Shown one piece after another: positions 10,135 to 24,100 of a stretch of 64,000 nt of DNA. This DNA is from Actinomycetes bacterium (GTDB lineage Bacteria; Actinomycetota; Actinomycetes; Mycobacteriales; Mycobacteriaceae). The stretch spans positions 1-64,000 of the forward strand of contig JAHZJB010000064.1 in NCBI GenBank assembly GCA_022601135.1, written 5' to 3'. Numbering within the stretch: the first letter of the stretch is position 1; each line of letters starts with the position of its first letter. The position numbers and the translations under genes were made by a program. The notes under the pieces are model-generated. The model was not told where the DNA came from and ran no database searches. It saw only the letters and a list, made by a program, of their open reading frames with translations.

Positions 10135-13100
10135 ATGACCCAGCCATCGCCAGCATCGCCGGACCGCCGAGCGATCATCACCGAGGCTTTGCGCAAGATC
10201 GACGATCTGACCGCGAAACTGGATGCCGCGGAGAAGGCCGAGACCGAACCCATCGCCGTAGTGGGTATCGGCTGCCGGCTGCCCGGTGGGGTCGACGACG
10301 CAGACGAGTTCTGGCAGTTGCTCACCGATGGTGCCAGCGGAGTAATCCGGGTGCCCGCCGACAGGTGGGATGCCGACGAGTTCTATTCACCCGACCACAG
10401 CGTGCCCGGCACCATCTGCAATCGGGAGGGCGGCTTCCTGACGTCCTGGCAGCCCGACGAATTCGACGCGGAGTTCTTCACCATCGCCCCGCGCGAGGCC
10501 GCTGCAATGGACCCTCAACAGCGTTTGCTGCTCGAGGTGGCCTGGGAGGCTTTGGAGCATGCGGGAATCAACCCGCGGAGTCTGCGCGGTTCAGCGACCG
10601 GGGTGTTCGTCGGCCTGACCACCAACGACTACTACCACTCGGTGGTGGGCAGGCTGCGTCCGGAGGATATCGACCCCTACATCCCGTTCGGCAACGCTCC
10701 GAACTTCGCTGCCGGACGGCTCTCCTATTTCCTCGGCGTCCGGGGTCCAGCGGTCGTCAGCGACACCGCGTGCTCATCGTCCCTCGTGTCGATCCACCTG
10801 GCCTGCCAGAGCCTGCGCCGGCGGGAAAGTGACCACGCTCTGGCTGCCGGCGTCAACCTCATCCTGAGCCCCGATAACAACATCGCCTGCTCGCGCTGGG
10901 GAATGCTGTCTCCTGACGGGCTCTGCAAGACCTTCGACGCCGATGCCAACGGCTACATCCGCAGCGAAGGATGCGGCGTGGTGGTGCTCAAGCGCCTGAC
11001 CGATGCGATGCGCGACGGCGACCGGGTGCTGGCGGTGGTCCGCGGCTCGGCGGTCAACCAGGACGGGGCAAGCAGTGGTCAGACCGTGCCGAACGGGCCG
11101 GCTCAACAGGAGCTGATGCGTAGGGCGCTGGCGACGTCGCGGCTGGCCCCGTCGGAGATCGATTACGTCGAAGCGCACGGTACCGGCACCTCGCTGGGCG
11201 ACCCCATCGAACTGGATGCGCTGAGCGCGGTCTACGGCGACCGCGCCGACTCGGCGCCGCTGGTCCTGGGATCGGTGAAGACCAATCTCGGTCATCTCGA
11301 GTCGGCTGCCGGCGTCGCCGGATTCATCAAGACCGTGCTGAGCGTGCACCATGGCTTCATTCCCAAGCTGCTGCACTTCACGAAGCTGACACCCAAAGCG
11401 GGCGAGGCCGCATCCCGGTTCCACATCGCAGCGCAACCGCTGGACTGGCCGACGGTGACCCGCCCGCGCCGCGCGGCGGTGTCGTCATTCGGCGTCAGCG
11501 GAACCAACGCGCACATCGTGATCGAGCAGGCACCGGCGGCCGCGGGCGCAGAAGACGCGGCACCCCAGCCTGATCCGCCGGTGGTCACTCTGGTCGTCAC
11601 GGGCAAAACCGAGCAACGTATCGCCGCACTTGCCGGCCGCCTCGCCGACTGGCTCCAGACCCCGAACGGGGCCGCGGTAAGCCTTGCCGACGTCGCGGAG
11701 ACCCTGAACCACCGCCGCGCCCAGCACCCCAGGTTCGCCACCGTCGCCGCCTGCGATCACGTGCAGGCAATCGCCGGTCTGCGGGCACTGGCCGGAGGGT
11801 ATCCGGCGCCCGGCGTGGTAGCCGCGCACGAGGGCGTCTGCGGAACTGGCACCGGTCCAGGAGTTGTTTTCCTCTACTCCGGCCAAGGCTCGCAATGGGC
11901 CGGGATGGGTAGGCGCCTGCTGGCCGATGAGCCAGCCTTCGCCGCGGCCGTAGACGAATTGGAACCCGACTTCGTCGAGCAGGTTGGCTTCTCCCTACGC
12001 GACGTACTGACCTCTGGCGAGAACGTCGTCGGAATCGATCGCATCCAGCCGGTACTTGTCGGGGTGCAGCTGGCGTTGACCGAACTCTGGCGCGCCCAGG
12101 GGGTCAAGCCCGACGCGGTGATCGGGCACTCGATGGGCGAGGTGACCGCCGCGGTGGTCAGCGGCGCGCTGAGCCCGGCCGACGGCCTCAAGGTGATCGC
12201 CACGCGCTCGCGTCTGATGAAGCGGCTCTCCGGGCAGGGCGCGATGGCGCTGCTCGAACTCGACGCCGCCGCAGCCGAGGAACTGATCGCAGGCCATGCG
12301 GGCCTCACCGTCGCGGTGTATGCGTCGCCCCACCAGACCGTGATCGCCGGACCGCCCGATCAGGTCGACGCCGCGATCGCCGCGGTGGACGCGGCCGACC
12401 GCCTGGCCCGCCGGGTCGACGTCGACGTGGCCTCACACCACCCGATCATTGATCCGATCTTGAGCGACCTACGCGCCGAACTGGCGGCGCTGAGGCCCCG
12501 GCAGCCGAAGATCCCCATCATCGTCACCACCGACGGGCGCCCCACTGACGGTTCCTGCGCCTTCGACGCCGAGCACTGGGTGGCCAATCTGCGCAATCCG
12601 GTGCGCTTCGCCAGGGCGGTGGCCACCGCAGGCGACCGGCACACGCTTTTTGTGGAGGTGAGCCCGCATCCCTTGCTCGGCTACGCGATCAAGGACACGC
12701 TGGCCGATAAACACCACCACAGCATCGCCACACTGCAGCGGGACGCCAACGACACGTTGACTTTCCGCACCAATCTCAATGCCACCCACACGGCGCGCCC
12801 GCCCAAGGTGCCGCGCCGAAGCGGTCCGCGGGTGGCGATCCCGACCACACCATGGCACCACGGACATCATTGGATTCAGCCGGCGTCTCGTTCGGAACCT
12901 TTGCCGCACAACGGTTCTGGGGTGGGCAAGGCTCCAGCCGACGGGTCCTACCACGAGTGGTTCTATCGGTTGAGCTGGCCGGTGCGCGAGTTGGGCCCCG
13001 CCGAAACCGACGGCTCGTGGCTGGTCCTGGCCGACGAATCCGGCGCCGACCTCGCGCAGTTGCTGGGGCCGAACTCGCGCGCGCTGCCGTCCTCGGCGCT

Positions 13101-15645
13101 TGCCGACGACCAGAGCGCAGCCGGACCCGATTCGCTCGCCGGCCAACTCGACGGCGCCGACTATGTCGTCTACGCCCCGCCTGCGCCGGCACGGCCCCTC
13201 GACGCTGCCGCCAGCTACCGCGCATTCGGTGAGCTCCGCCGCCTGGTGGTGGCGATGGCGGAAGCGACCGGCACAGCGGAGCGGTGCGGCAAACCCGGCC
13301 CCACGTTGTTCGTCGTCACCCGCAACGCCCAGCCGATCGCCGATGGTGACCGGGCAAACCCCGCACACGCCGTCCTGTGGGGGCAGAGCCGCACCCTGGC
13401 CCTCGAGAATCCTGAATTCTGGGGCGGTGTCATCGATGTCGACGACACGGTCCCCCCTGAGCTGCTTGCTGGGTACCTGCGCGCCGAGGCGACCGTCGCC
13501 GACGCTGACCGCGACGACCAGGCGGGATACCGCAGCGGTGTCCGCCGGGTGCCCCGCTTGGAGCCACATCCACTGCCCGCCGCCCCGCTGACCAGGCTGG
13601 AAAGCGGCACCAGCCACCTGGTGATCGGCGCGACCGGCAACGTCGGGCCGTACCTGATCCGCCAGCTCGCCGACCTGGGCGCCACGACGATCGTCGCGGT
13701 GTCCCGGCGCGGCACCGGGTTGGCCGACCTCGCGGCCGAGCTCGCCACGGCCGGTACCACATTGGTCGAGATCTCAGCCGACGCGGCCGATGAGGTGGCC
13801 ATGACGGCGGTGTTCCAGCGATTCGGCGCCGACCTGCCTCCGTTGGAGGGCGTCTATCTCGCATCCCTGGCCGGCGGCGAGGCGCTACTCACCGACATGT
13901 CCGACGACGACCTGAACCCGATGTTCCGATCGAAGGTCGACGCGGCATCGGTGCTGCACAAGCTGTCGCTGACAACCCCGGTACGCCGTTTCGTGCTGTT
14001 CTCCTCGATCACCGGTCTCCTCGGCTCACGGGGAGTCGCGCACTACACGGCGGCCAACGCGTTCGCCGACGCATTCGCCTACGCGCGCCGTGCCCTCGGT
14101 CTGCCGGCGACGGTCGTGGACTGGGGTCTGTGGAAGTCGTGGGCGGATGCGCAACCCCAGATGCAGGCAGCGGGACTGGAACCCATGCCCAATGAGGTCG
14201 CGATACGGATGCTGCCGGCCGTGCTGAGCCCGGACGCCCGTGTTCACACCGTCGTGGCCGGCGCTGACTGGGGACGACTGGCCGATGCGTACCACATGCG
14301 GGCCCCGGTGAAGGTGCTCGACCGGTTGATATCCAGCACCACGCCGGCGCCGGAGGCGGGGGACTGCGGCGCGCTGCCCGCGCCCGTCTGGGGCACCCTG
14401 CTCGGCGAGGCGGTCACCAACACCACCCACAACCGGCACTGGCGCGCAGGGCTGCTACCGGAAGCGCGGCCGTATCCTGTTGCGCACCGGGTCCGTGGCG
14501 TCGAGGTTGTTCCCGTTTCGGTTCTGCTGCAGACACTTACGGCCGCCGCCGCCCAACTCGGCGGCGCGACGGTCGGCGATGTCCGTTTCGAGTATCCGAT
14601 CGTGGCCGATCAGCCCAAGGCAATCCACGTCGTAGCCGACAGTTCGACCGGTGCGGACCCGGTCGCCGAAACGGTGACGGTGTGGTCGTCGTCGGGCCCC
14701 GACACCCCGGAACTACGCTGGACCAGGCACGCAAGTGCTCGGCTCGTCGCGGCTCCGGGCGCTGCCCCGCACGGCGATCAGAGCCCTGGGGGCGAAAGGT
14801 TCGATGGTGCAGCGATCGCCGCACTGCAACAGGCCTGGGGAGTGGAAGGCCAGCCGTTCCCGTGGAAGGTCACCGACTGCGCCACCACCAGCGCGGGAGT
14901 GCGCGCCGACATCGAGCTGCCGGAGTCCGCCGACTTCCCCGCGGCGGCCTTCCTCGATGCCGCCGTGCATGTCGCGCGGCTCGCCGACGCCGCCAATGAC
15001 CAACTCCTGCTCCCGGCAGCCCTGGAGAGTATCGGCGTAGCCGCCGACGTTACTGCCACCCACGGCGTCGTCGAGGTGTACCGGCGCGACGGAACGGCCG
15101 ACGGGCTCGTGGTCGATGTCCTCGTCACGGGGGTCGACGGGGCATCCTACGTCGACATCCGCGGGCTCACCTACACCCCGGTGGAGTCGACGCCGGCGCC
15201 GGCGGCCGACGCTGCGACCCCGATTGCAGCGGACTCCGTCGACTGGTCGTCGATGACCCACCAGGAGTCGGTCGACGAGCTCCGGGTGCGCCTGCGGTCC
15301 ATCCTGGCCCGGGAATTGGGCATGCCGGCTGAGGCGGTCGACGTCGACATGCCATTCCCCGAGCTGGGCCTCGACTCGATGATGGCGATGAACCTGTTGC
15401 GTGATGCCAAGGCGCTCGTCCGCGTCGAGCTGTCCGCGACGATGTTGTGGAACCATCCGTCGATCTCGCAGCTGTCGGCGTACGTGGCCGAGCTGCTGGC
15501 GCCGATGCGGCAAGACCGGCAGAACCCGGTCGAACCCGAAGACGACGAACCCCAAGAAAGTTCCGATTCGTTCGGTGTTCTCGACGAGTTGTTCGACAGC
15601 ATCGAATCCGACTCGGCCACCGCCGGTAGTGAGGGCGCACGGTAG
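10135..15645 (+). CDS. Chimeric Pps-like type I PKS (KS-AT-KR-DH-ACP); PpsC-like start, PpsA-like KR, PpsB-like DH/ACP
   Basis: N-terminus [26 protein letters not shown] and [23 protein letters not shown] resemble Mtb Pps[44 protein letters not shown] and HYTAANAF; after the KR, DH-like [10 protein letters not shown] and [18 protein letters not shown]. No ER motifs. Confidence 0.85.
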   Translation: MTQPSPASPDRRAIITEALRKIDDLTAKLDAAEKAETEPIAVVGIGCRLPGGVDDADEFWQLLTDGASGVIRVPADRWDADEFYSPDHSVPGTICNREGGFLTSWQPDEFDAEFFTIAPREAAAMDPQQRLLLEVAWEALEHAGINPRSLRGSATGVFVGLTTNDYYHSVVGRLRPEDIDPYIPFGNAPNFAAGRLSYFLGVRGPAVVSDTACSSSLVSIHLACQSLRRRESDHALAAGVNLILSPDNNIACSRWGMLSPDGLCKTFDADANGYIRSEGCGVVVLKRLTDAMRDGDRVLAVVRGSAVNQDGASSGQTVPNGPAQQELMRRALATSRLAPSEIDYVEAHGTGTSLGDPIELDALSAVYGDRADSAPLVLGSVKTNLGHLESAAGVAGFIKTVLSVHHGFIPKLLHFTKLTPKAGEAASRFHIAAQPLDWPTVTRPRRAAVSSFGVSGTNAHIVIEQAPAAAGAEDAAPQPDPPVVTLVVTGKTEQRIAALAGRLADWLQTPNGAAVSLADVAETLNHRRAQHPRFATVAACDHVQAIAGLRALAGGYPAPGVVAAHEGVCGTGTGPGVVFLYSGQGSQWAGMGRRLLADEPAFAAAVDELEPDFVEQVGFSLRDVLTSGENVVGIDRIQPVLVGVQLALTELWRAQGVKPDAVIGHSMGEVTAAVVSGALSPADGLKVIATRSRLMKRLSGQGAMALLELDAAAAEELIAGHAGLTVAVYASPHQTVIAGPPDQVDAAIAAVDAADRLARRVDVDVASHHPIIDPILSDLRAELAALRPRQPKIPIIVTTDGRPTDGSCAFDAEHWVANLRNPVRFARAVATAGDRHTLFVEVSPHPLLGYAIKDTLADKHHHSIATLQRDANDTLTFRTNLNATHTARPPKVPRRSGPRVAIPTTPWHHGHHWIQPASRSEPLPHNGSGVGKAPADGSYHEWFYRLSWPVRELGPAETDGSWLVLADESGADLAQLLGPNSRALPSSALADDQSAAGPDSLAGQLDGADYVVYAPPAPARPLDAAASYRAFGELRRLVVAMAEATGTAERCGKPGPTLFVVTRNAQPIADGDRANPAHAVLWGQSRTLALENPEFWGGVIDVDDTVPPELLAGYLRAEATVADADRDDQAGYRSGVRRVPRLEPHPLPAAPLTRLESGTSHLVIGATGNVGPYLIRQLADLGATTIVAVSRRGTGLADLAAELATAGTTLVEISADAADEVAMTAVFQRFGADLPPLEGVYLASLAGGEALLTDMSDDDLNPMFRSKVDAASVLHKLSLTTPVRRFVLFSSITGLLGSRGVAHYTAANAFADAFAYARRALGLPATVVDWGLWKSWADAQPQMQAAGLEPMPNEVAIRMLPAVLSPDARVHTVVAGADWGRLADAYHMRAPVKVLDRLISSTTPAPEAGDCGALPAPVWGTLLGEAVTNTTHNRHWRAGLLPEARPYPVAHRVRGVEVVPVSVLLQTLTAAAAQLGGATVGDVRFEYPIVADQPKAIHVVADSSTGADPVAETVTVWSSSGPDTPELRWTRHASARLVAAPGAAPHGDQSPGGERFDGAAIAALQQAWGVEGQPFPWKVTDCATTSAGVRADIELPESADFPAAAFLDAAVHVARLADAANDQLLLPAALESIGVAADVTATHGVVEVYRRDGTADGLVVDVLVTGVDGASYVDIRGLTYTPVESTPAPAADAATPIAADSVDWSSMTHQESVDELRVRLRSILARELGMPAEAVDVDMPFPELGLDSMMAMNLLRDAKALVRVELSATMLWNHPSISQLSAYVAELLAPMRQDRQNPVEPEDDEPQESSDSFGVLDELFDSIESDSATAGSEGAR

Positions 15646-18600
15646 ATGAAGACCACCTTCGACAGAATCGCGAGCATGTCCGCCGAACAGCGCGACAAGC
15701 TCTCCGAACAATTCGAAAAGGCCTCCCGGGTGGCGGGAGCCGAACCGATCGCGGTGGTCGGCATCGGCTGCCGGTTCCCGGGTGGCGTGACGGGCCCAGA
15801 CAGCTTCTGGAAGCTGCTCGAAAGCGGCACCGACACGGTGACCGAGGTGCCCGCGGACCGCTGGGACGCCGAGGCGTTTTACGACCCCGACGTCAGCGTG
15901 CCGGGTCGCATGCCCACCAAGTGGGGCGCCTACCTCGATGATGTGTCCGGTTTCGACGCCGACTTCTTCGGCATCACCCCGCGAGAGGCGATGTCGATGG
16001 ATCCGCAGCAGCGGGTGGCCCTCGAAGTCGCCTGGGAGGCACTGGAGAACGCCGGGTACGCCCCCGACCAACTCGGCGAATCCCGCACCGCGGTGATGAT
16101 GGGCGTGTACTACTCGGAGTACCAGAACGCCTCGGCGGACAACGCCGACTCCATCGACGCATACTCGGCCACCGGCAACGCACACAGCGTGACCGTCGGC
16201 CGCATCTCCTATCTGCTCGGGCTGAAGGGGCCGGCTGTCGCTGTCGACACCGCCTGCTCGTCGTCGCTGGTGTCGATCCACCTCGCCTGCCACAGCCTGC
16301 GCATGCGCGAGAGCGACCTCGCACTGGCCGGCGGCGTCAGCCTCAACCTGAGGCCGGAAACTCAACTGGCCCTTGCCAAGTGGGGCATGCTGTCGCCGCA
16401 CGGCAAGTGCCACGCGTTCGACTCACGGGCGGACGGGTTCGTACGCGGAGAGGGGGCGGGCGTCGTTGTGCTCAAGCGCCTCACCGACGCAGTGCGCGAC
16501 GGGGACCGCGTGCTCGGGGTGGTGCGCGGATCGGCCGTCAACCAGGACGGCCGATCCAATGGCCTGACCGCCCCGAACGCACCGTCGCAGCGTGACGTCA
16601 TCACCCGTGCGCTCCGCTCGGCCGACGTCGCGGCCGGCACGGTGCACTACATCGAAACCCACGGCACCGGAACCGCTCTCGGTGACCCCATCGAGTTCGA
16701 CGCACTGGCCGCGACGTACGGCAAGGGAGACGTGCCCTGCGCGCTGGGCACGGTCAAAACCAACATGGGCCACCTGGAGGCGGCCGCCGGCGTAGCCGGT
16801 TTCATCAAGACTGTGCTCACGCTGCAGCACGGCACCATCGCACCGAACCTGAACTTCGAGAAGTGGAACCCGCAGATCGACCCCAAACCGACGCGGTTGT
16901 TCGTGCCGACCGAGGCAGGCGAGTGGCCCGGGAGCGAGCACCCCCGCCGCGCGGCGGTGTCGTCATTCGGTTTCAGCGGCACCAACGCTCACGTCGTACT
17001 GGAGCAGGGCCCCGAGCCCGGCCCCGCCGGCGCACCGTCGCCGTCGGTGGTCACGCTGGTCGTGTCCGGCAAGAACACCGCACGTCTGGCCGCATCGGCG
17101 AAGTCGCTGGCCGACTGGCTCGAGGGCGGCGGCGCGGAGGTTCCGCTGGCCGATGTCGCGGCCACCGTCAACCACCACCGAAGCCGCTACGCCACGATCG
17201 CCACGGTGTGCGCACGCACACACACCGAGGCGGTCACCGGACTGCGCGCCCTGGCCGTGAGCCAGAGCGCACCCGGTGTGATCGGCGCCCACGACTCCCG
17301 CGTCGGCTCCGGCACGGTTTTCCTGTACTCCGGCCAGGGTGCGCAGTGGGCGGGGATGGGCAAAGCCCTGCTGGCCAAGGAGCCGGCGTTCGCCGCGGCC
17401 GTCGACGCGCTGGAACCGGCGTTCCTGGACAAGGTCGGTTTCTCGCTGCGCCAGACGCTGGAGTCCAGCGAGCCGCTGGTCGGTATCGACCGGATCCAGC
17501 CGGTGATCGTCGGCATGCAACTGGCGCTCACGGAACTGTGGCGTTCCTACGGCGTCGAGCCGGACGCGGTAATCGGTCACTCGATGGGGGAGGCGACCGC
17601 CGCCGTGGTGGCCGGTGCGCTGACCCCGGCCGAGGGTCTCGATGTCATCGCCACCCGCACCAGGCTGATGAAGCGGCTGTCCGGCCAAGGCGCGATGGCG
17701 CTGCTCGAACTCGATACGCAGGCCGCCGAGAAGCTGATCGCCGACCGGCCCGAGGTGACCATCGCCGTCTACGCCGCCCCGACGCAAGTTGTGATCGCGG
17801 GCCCACCCGATCAGGTCGACGAGCTCGTCGCCACCGTGGATGCCCAGGGCAAGCTGGCGCGTCGCATCGAGGTGGACGTGGCATCGCACCATCCCACCAT
17901 CGATCCGGTGCTGCCCGAGCTGCGTACGGCGCTGGCCGCCCTCAGCCCGGCGCCACCGAAGATTCCATTGGTGTCCACAGTCGCCTACACCGGCGAGTCG
18001 CCGCTGTACAGCGCCGACTACTGGGCCGCCAACCTGCGCAACCCGGTGCGGTTCAGCCAGGCGGTGCACGAAGCCAGCGCCGCGCACAGCAATTTCATCG
18101 AGATCAGCCCGCACCCCCTGCTGACCCACGCGATCTCCGACACGCTGGCCGCGCAGTCGACAAGCCGCAAATACCACGTCGGGTCGACCGTCAACCGGGA
18201 TCACCCCGAGACGCTGGCGTTCCACGCCCAGCTCGCGGCGGTGCGCCCGCCATCGGTCACGGTGCCCGAGGATGAGCAGGTCGGGTCGGCCAGGATTGTC
18301 TCCGCTCCATCGAACGCCTGGCAGCACGTACCGTTCTGGCAGTCGGATCGCGCGACAGGTCAACATTTCTCCGGCGCGCACCCGCTTCTCGGCCTGCACG
18401 TCGAGCTACCGGCGGGCGCCGGCCATGTCTGGCAGTCCGATGTCGGCGTCGAGCCGCACCCGTGGCTGGCCGACCACATCGTTCACGCCCTCGCGGTGCT
18501 GCCGGGTGCCGGCTTCGCCGAGATCGCCCTGGCCGCGGCGTGCCAGGCCCTCGGCCTGGCTCCGACCGAGGTTGAGGTCACGGTGGAGGTCGAGCAAATG

Positions 18601-21102
18601 CTGCCGCTGGATCCGCACACCAAGCTGACCACCCAGACGACCCATGACCAGGCCACCGGGGAGCTGCGGGTGGAGATCCACTCCTGCTCCGACGCGGGCA
18701 GCTGGACCCGCCACGCCGCGGGAACAGCGCGTGCTGTGCCGGCCGGCACACCGGAGAGGATGTCGCCGGCGGCCGACGGAACTCCGGTGTCGCCCGCCGA
18801 CTTCTATACCGCGCTGCGCCGCACCGGGGCCCATCACGGCCACGCCTTCGCCGCGTTAACCCGCATCGTGCGCAGCACCGGGGCCGCCGACACCGAGATC
18901 GTGCTCCCCGATGAGGCCACCCCGCACCGTGGTATCGTGCTGCATCCGGTCATGCTGGACGCCGCACTTCAAGGCCTCGCGGCTGCCATGAGCGACGAGG
19001 TGCTGGGCGGCACCCACTCGGATTCGACCGACGTCACCTATCTACCCGTCGGGTTCGGCTCGATCCGGGTGTTCGGCGAGATCGGTCGGCGCGCCCGGTG
19101 CCACGCCGAGCTGGTCAGTGTCCTCGACGACAGCGGCGACGCGACGGGCCGAGTGACTCTGACCGACGATACGGGCGCGGTGCTGGCCCGAGTCGACAAC
19201 GTGCACCTCAAACGCATCCAGCGCCGTACCGTGCCACTACCGTTGTCGCAGAAGATTTTCGATTCCGTTTGGGTCGAATCGCCCGCCCCCGCGAACACAG
19301 CGCCGACCGGAAGCTGGCTGGCACTGGCCGACACCACCGCGGCGCAGGCGGCGGCGCACGACTTCGCGAGCAGCTTCACGTCGCCGGAGCGACGAGTGAT
19401 CATCGCAGACCTGGGCGACGAGTCGGCCGTGCGGGAGGCATTCGCCACCGCGACCGCCGATCCGGACCTGCCACCGGCCGGGGTTATCGTCTTCGTCGAT
19501 CATCCCGGGTTCGACGGAACCGACGCTGCCGCCGGGCTTGCTCACGCGCGCAACGTGATCTGGGGCGTCGCAGGCGCCGTACGCGCCATCGCAGGAAGCT
19601 GGCACGGCAAGGCGCCACGGCTTTGGCTGGTCAGTCGGGGCGGCCTGGCCGTGGGCGGCAGCCCCGAGAACCCGGACAACCACGATGAGCCGGGCAACCC
19701 GGGCACGGCCAGCCTCAAGGGGCTGGTGCGAGTGCTCGCCTACGAGCACCCGGATCTACGCACCACGCTGCTGGACGTCGGCGCCGAGGCGGATAGCCAG
19801 CTTGTCGCCGGCAGGCTGTCGACCGAGCTCGCGGCCTCGGAAACGGGTTCCGCAATCGATGACATCATCGCCTGGCGGGGATCAAGGCGCTTCGTGGAGC
19901 GACTGTCGCGGGCCAAACTCCCGTCCGGCCGGGGCGAGTTGGTGGTGCGTGGCAACGGCTCTTACGTCGTTACGGGCGCCCTCGGCGGGGTCGGCATGGC
20001 CGTGGTCGGCTGGCTGGTCGACAACGGCGCCGGCCGGGTCGTGGTCAACGGCCGCAGCCAGCCCTCCGAAGAGGTCCAGGCCGCCCTCGACGACCTGTCG
20101 AGTCGGTCCGAGATCGTCACAGTCTTGGGTGATGTCGCGCAATCGGGCGTGGCCGAGCGGCTCATCGCTGCCGCGACGGAAACCGGCAAACCGTTGCGCG
20201 GGGTGATTCACTCTGCGGCCGTGCTCGAGGACGAGATCTTCGTCGGCCTCACCCGAGAAAGCCTGGACAAGATCTGGACGCCGAAAGCGGCCGGTGCGCT
20301 GCGTCTGCACGAGGCGACCATCGGTATGGACCTCGACTGGTGGGTCGGGTTCTCCTCGATCGTCTCGCTGCTCGGTTCGCCCGGACAGGCCGCGTACGCC
20401 TGCGCGAACGCGTGGCTGGACGGACTGGTCGCCTGGCGCAGGGCCGCGGGCCTGCCCGCCACCGCGATCAACTGGGGACAATGGGCAGATGTCGGCCTGG
20501 CCAGTTCGCTGCGCTTTTCGGTGTTGGACCCGATCACCCCGGCCGAGGGGGTCGATGCGCTGGGCGGTGTGCTGGCCGCGGGCTTCTCCCGAGTCGGGAT
20601 CGCCCGGCTACGGCTGGACCGCGCGGCCGCTGCCTTCCCGGAAATCCACCAGATCGGCTTTTTCGCCGATTTGGTGGGGGAGCTGGAGACCGACGACGCC
20701 GACGAGGACTGGGGCGGCCCCGAGGCCCTCAAGGACATGGCTGCCGCCGAGGTCAACCGCGTCGTCGTGGCACGGCTGCGGCGCCGAATCTCGGCGATCA
20801 TGGGCTACTCCGACGACGGTGCGGTGGACACCGAGCAGGCGTTGACCGAGCTGGGACTGGACTCGCTGATGGCCGTACGGATGCGCAACACCATCCGCGG
20901 CGACTTCGGGGTCGAACCACCGGTGGCATTGCTCCTGCAGGGCGCTTCGCTGGCCGACCTCGCCCTGGATCTCGTCCGCCAGCTGGGTCTGGCCGAGGAA
21001 GACACGTCGGAGCGCCCCAACGCACTGCGTGACCGGGCGCAGCAGCGGGCCGCGGCCCGCCAACGTGCCGCATCGCGGCGGAAAGTGGGACCACGATCGT
21101 GA
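15646..21102 (+). CDS. ppsD: PpsD-like type I PKS (KS-AT-DH-KR-ACP)
   Basis: [32 protein letters not shown] region [23 protein letters not shown] and [46 protein letters not shown]. Length and layout as in recalled Mtb PpsD. Confidence 0.88.
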   Translation: MKTTFDRIASMSAEQRDKLSEQFEKASRVAGAEPIAVVGIGCRFPGGVTGPDSFWKLLESGTDTVTEVPADRWDAEAFYDPDVSVPGRMPTKWGAYLDDVSGFDADFFGITPREAMSMDPQQRVALEVAWEALENAGYAPDQLGESRTAVMMGVYYSEYQNASADNADSIDAYSATGNAHSVTVGRISYLLGLKGPAVAVDTACSSSLVSIHLACHSLRMRESDLALAGGVSLNLRPETQLALAKWGMLSPHGKCHAFDSRADGFVRGEGAGVVVLKRLTDAVRDGDRVLGVVRGSAVNQDGRSNGLTAPNAPSQRDVITRALRSADVAAGTVHYIETHGTGTALGDPIEFDALAATYGKGDVPCALGTVKTNMGHLEAAAGVAGFIKTVLTLQHGTIAPNLNFEKWNPQIDPKPTRLFVPTEAGEWPGSEHPRRAAVSSFGFSGTNAHVVLEQGPEPGPAGAPSPSVVTLVVSGKNTARLAASAKSLADWLEGGGAEVPLADVAATVNHHRSRYATIATVCARTHTEAVTGLRALAVSQSAPGVIGAHDSRVGSGTVFLYSGQGAQWAGMGKALLAKEPAFAAAVDALEPAFLDKVGFSLRQTLESSEPLVGIDRIQPVIVGMQLALTELWRSYGVEPDAVIGHSMGEATAAVVAGALTPAEGLDVIATRTRLMKRLSGQGAMALLELDTQAAEKLIADRPEVTIAVYAAPTQVVIAGPPDQVDELVATVDAQGKLARRIEVDVASHHPTIDPVLPELRTALAALSPAPPKIPLVSTVAYTGESPLYSADYWAANLRNPVRFSQAVHEASAAHSNFIEISPHPLLTHAISDTLAAQSTSRKYHVGSTVNRDHPETLAFHAQLAAVRPPSVTVPEDEQVGSARIVSAPSNAWQHVPFWQSDRATGQHFSGAHPLLGLHVELPAGAGHVWQSDVGVEPHPWLADHIVHALAVLPGAGFAEIALAAACQALGLAPTEVEVTVEVEQMLPLDPHTKLTTQTTHDQATGELRVEIHSCSDAGSWTRHAAGTARAVPAGTPERMSPAADGTPVSPADFYTALRRTGAHHGHAFAALTRIVRSTGAADTEIVLPDEATPHRGIVLHPVMLDAALQGLAAAMSDEVLGGTHSDSTDVTYLPVGFGSIRVFGEIGRRARCHAELVSVLDDSGDATGRVTLTDDTGAVLARVDNVHLKRIQRRTVPLPLSQKIFDSVWVESPAPANTAPTGSWLALADTTAAQAAAHDFASSFTSPERRVIIADLGDESAVREAFATATADPDLPPAGVIVFVDHPGFDGTDAAAGLAHARNVIWGVAGAVRAIAGSWHGKAPRLWLVSRGGLAVGGSPENPDNHDEPGNPGTASLKGLVRVLAYEHPDLRTTLLDVGAEADSQLVAGRLSTELAASETGSAIDDIIAWRGSRRFVERLSRAKLPSGRGELVVRGNGSYVVTGALGGVGMAVVGWLVDNGAGRVVVNGRSQPSEEVQAALDDLSSRSEIVTVLGDVAQSGVAERLIAAATETGKPLRGVIHSAAVLEDEIFVGLTRESLDKIWTPKAAGALRLHEATIGMDLDWWVGFSSIVSLLGSPGQAAYACANAWLDGLVAWRRAAGLPATAINWGQWADVGLASSLRFSVLDPITPAEGVDALGGVLAAGFSRVGIARLRLDRAAAAFPEIHQIGFFADLVGELETDDADEDWGGPEALKDMAAAEVNRVVVARLRRRISAIMGYSDDGAVDTEQALTELGLDSLMAVRMRNTIRGDFGVEPPVALLLQGASLADLALDLVRQLGLAEEDTSERPNALRDRAQQRAAARQRAASRRKVGPRS

Positions 21103-24100
21103 CGAGCAGTACAGGGGATTCGCTGTCCGACGACGCGTCCGGAAACGCCATCGCCGTGATCGGGATGGCCGGACGTTTCCCGGGCGCGAACTCGGTGTCG
21201 GCGTTCTGGCGCAACCTGCGCAACGGAGTGGAATCGATCGTCGACCTGTCCGAGGAGGATCTGCTGGCCGCCGGCGTCACCGCACGCGCGCTGGCCAACC
21301 GGTCCTATGTGCGCCGCGCTGCGCTGATGTCGGGCATCGAGGAGTTCGACGCGGACTTCTTCGGTTTCACCCCCCATGCGGCCCGAATGCTCGACCCACA
21401 GCACCGACTGTTCTTGCAGACGACATTCCACGCTCTCGAAGAAGCCGGCTACGACCCGGCCGGCCTCGAGGCCACCGTCGGTGTCTTCGGAACCAGTTCG
21501 TCCAGTGGCTACCTACTGCACAACCTGATGTCGAATTACGACCCGATGCTGGTCATCGGGCAGGGCGCGAGCTTCGAGATGGTGAACCTGTCGCTGCAGA
21601 ACGACAAGGACCATCTGGCCACCCGGGTCGCCCATCAATTCGATTTCCGCGGTCCGGCTCTGTCCGTGGCTACCGCGTGCTCGTCGTCGCTGGTTGCCGT
21701 GCATCTGGCGTGCCAATCCATTCTCAACGGCGAATGCGATATCGCGCTGGCCGGCGGATCCTCGCTGCGGGTACCCCACCGCGTCGGGTACTGGTATGAG
21801 CAGGGCTCCATGGTGTCGCCCACCGGGCACTGCAGACCGTTCGACGTCCGCTCCGACGGCACAATCTTCGGCAGCGGTGTCGGTGTCGTCGTGTTGAAGG
21901 CGCTTCCGGACGCGATCGACGACGGCGACCACATTCACGCCGTGATCCGGGGTTCAGCGCTGAACAACGACGGTTCGACCAAGATGACCTATGCCGCACC
22001 CAACGCGATGGGGCAGGCCGAGGTCATCGCCGAGGCGCATGCGGTGGCCGGTGTCGACGCCGCGACGATCGGCTACGTCGAAAGCCACGGCACGGGCACA
22101 CCACTGGGCGACCCGATCGAAATCGAGGGGCTCCGGCAGGCTTTTGATCTTGCCGAGCAAACCCGAAGCGCCCCTTGCTACATCGGGTCGGTCAAATCCA
22201 ACATCGGCCACCTCGAGACTGCCGCGGGCATCGCCGGTCTCATCAAGGCCATCCTCTGTCTTGAGCACGGGGCGATCCCGGCCACCCTGCACTACACCAG
22301 CCCCAACCCCGAGTTGCATATCGACCGCGGCCCCTTCCGAGTGCGCGGTGCCGACGGGCCGTGGGAAGCTGATGGCCTCCGGCGGGCCGGCGTCAGCTCG
22401 TTCGGGGTGGGCGGCACCAACGCCCACGTCGTCCTCGAGGAGGCACCCGCCCGGTCCGGCCGACTGCAGCAGCCCCCTTCCTCACCGGGGCCGCAGGTAC
22501 TGGTGCTGTCCGCGAAAACCCAAGAGGCGCTTACCCAGTCACGTGAAGCGCTGGCCGATGAGCTCTCCGCGACGTCGGACATGGAAGGCTTCCGTTTACC
22601 CGACGCGGCCTACACCCTCACCCGGCGCCGCAAAGATTCCATCCGGCTGGCCGCCGTCGTACACGATCAGCAGGACGCGGCGGCCGCCCTGCGCGCCGCC
22701 GAGATGGACAATGTGTTCGTCGGCACCGGGCTTCCGGACTGGGACACCTCAGACACCCGGGAGGGGCGGGTCGCTTTCCTGTTTCCCGGGCAGGGCGCCC
22801 AACACATCGGGATGGCGCGCGGCCTCCACGACAGCGAACCGGTGTTCGCGCGCCATTTCGACGAGTGCGCGGCCGCGTTCAGCGACGAGATGGGCTACGA
22901 CCTGCGCGCGGAGATCTTCGATGGGGCCGGGCGCAACCTCGAGCACACCGACCGTGCCCAGCCCGCCCTGTTCACCGTCGAGTACGCCCTGGCCAAACTG
23001 ATCCAGTCCTATGGCGTGGCACCGGCGATAATGGCCGGGCACAGCATCGGTGAATACCCGGCAGCCACCCTGGCCGGCGTGTTCGACCTCGACACCGCCA
23101 TCAAGGTGGTGTCCATGCGGGCGCGCCTCATGCACGCCGCGCCGCGCGGCGCCATGGTGGCGGTCACGCTGAGCCCGGAGGCGATCGCCGAGCATCTCAC
23201 CGCCGACGTCGACCTCGCCACCATCAACGATCCCGGGAGCAGCGTGGTGGCGGGCAGCGAAGAGGCCATCCGCGTCTTCCAAGCCGAGCTTGCCGCCAAA
23301 GGCATTAAAGGCGCCGTCGCCCGACGGGTCCGTACGTCGCACGCCTTCCACTCACGATTGATGGATCCGGTGGTCGCGGAGTTCACCGCGTTCCTGTCCC
23401 GCATTACCTTGCACGAGCCGCAGATCCCGTTGCTGTCCAACGTCACCGGCACCACAATGTCGGCCGCCGAGGCAACCAACCCGGCGACCTGGGCGCGCCA
23501 GATTCGGGCTACCGTCCGCTTCGCCGACGAACTCGGCATGCTGCTGGAGCATCCGGACCGCGTGCTGGTGGAAGTCGGGCCCGGCGGCACCCTGACCTCC
23601 TCGGCGGGGCGCCACCCGCGGTGGTCGGACCGGCACCGCGCCGTGCGCTTGATGCGCCACCACGCACAGAACCGCAGTGACCACGACACGTTCTTGCTGG
23701 CGCTCGGGCAGTTGTGGGCAGCGGGGGTCGATGTCGACTGGGGCCCGGCCTGGAGGCGGGGTGCCGCCGAATCGGGGGGCCCACAGCTGATCACGCTCCC
23801 GGGTTACCCGTTCCAGAAGCAGCGCCACTGGGTCGAGCACAACGCGAGCGCCGGCTGGCTCGCCAGGAGCGGTGCGCCCGAGGGTGCCGCCGTCGGCGGC
23901 GGGGCAGCACAGACGTCCACGGCAACTGCGGCCGCCGGGGGCACCTCACAGGTGGAGACAGCCCTGCTGCGCATTTGGAGGCAGTGCCTCGGCCTGTCCG
24001 ACATCGACCGCAACGCCAACTTCTTCGAACTCGGCGGAGACTCGCTGATAGCCATCAGCGTCGCGATGACCGCCGGCCACGAGGGGCTCGATCTCACCCC

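Noticed and set aside
14713-16413. Long minus-strand ORF (566 aa)
   Set aside because: Antisense to two well-supported PKS genes; no recognisable domain.
16963-18399. Minus-strand ORF (478 aa)
   Set aside because: Antisense shadow of the PpsD-like AT region.
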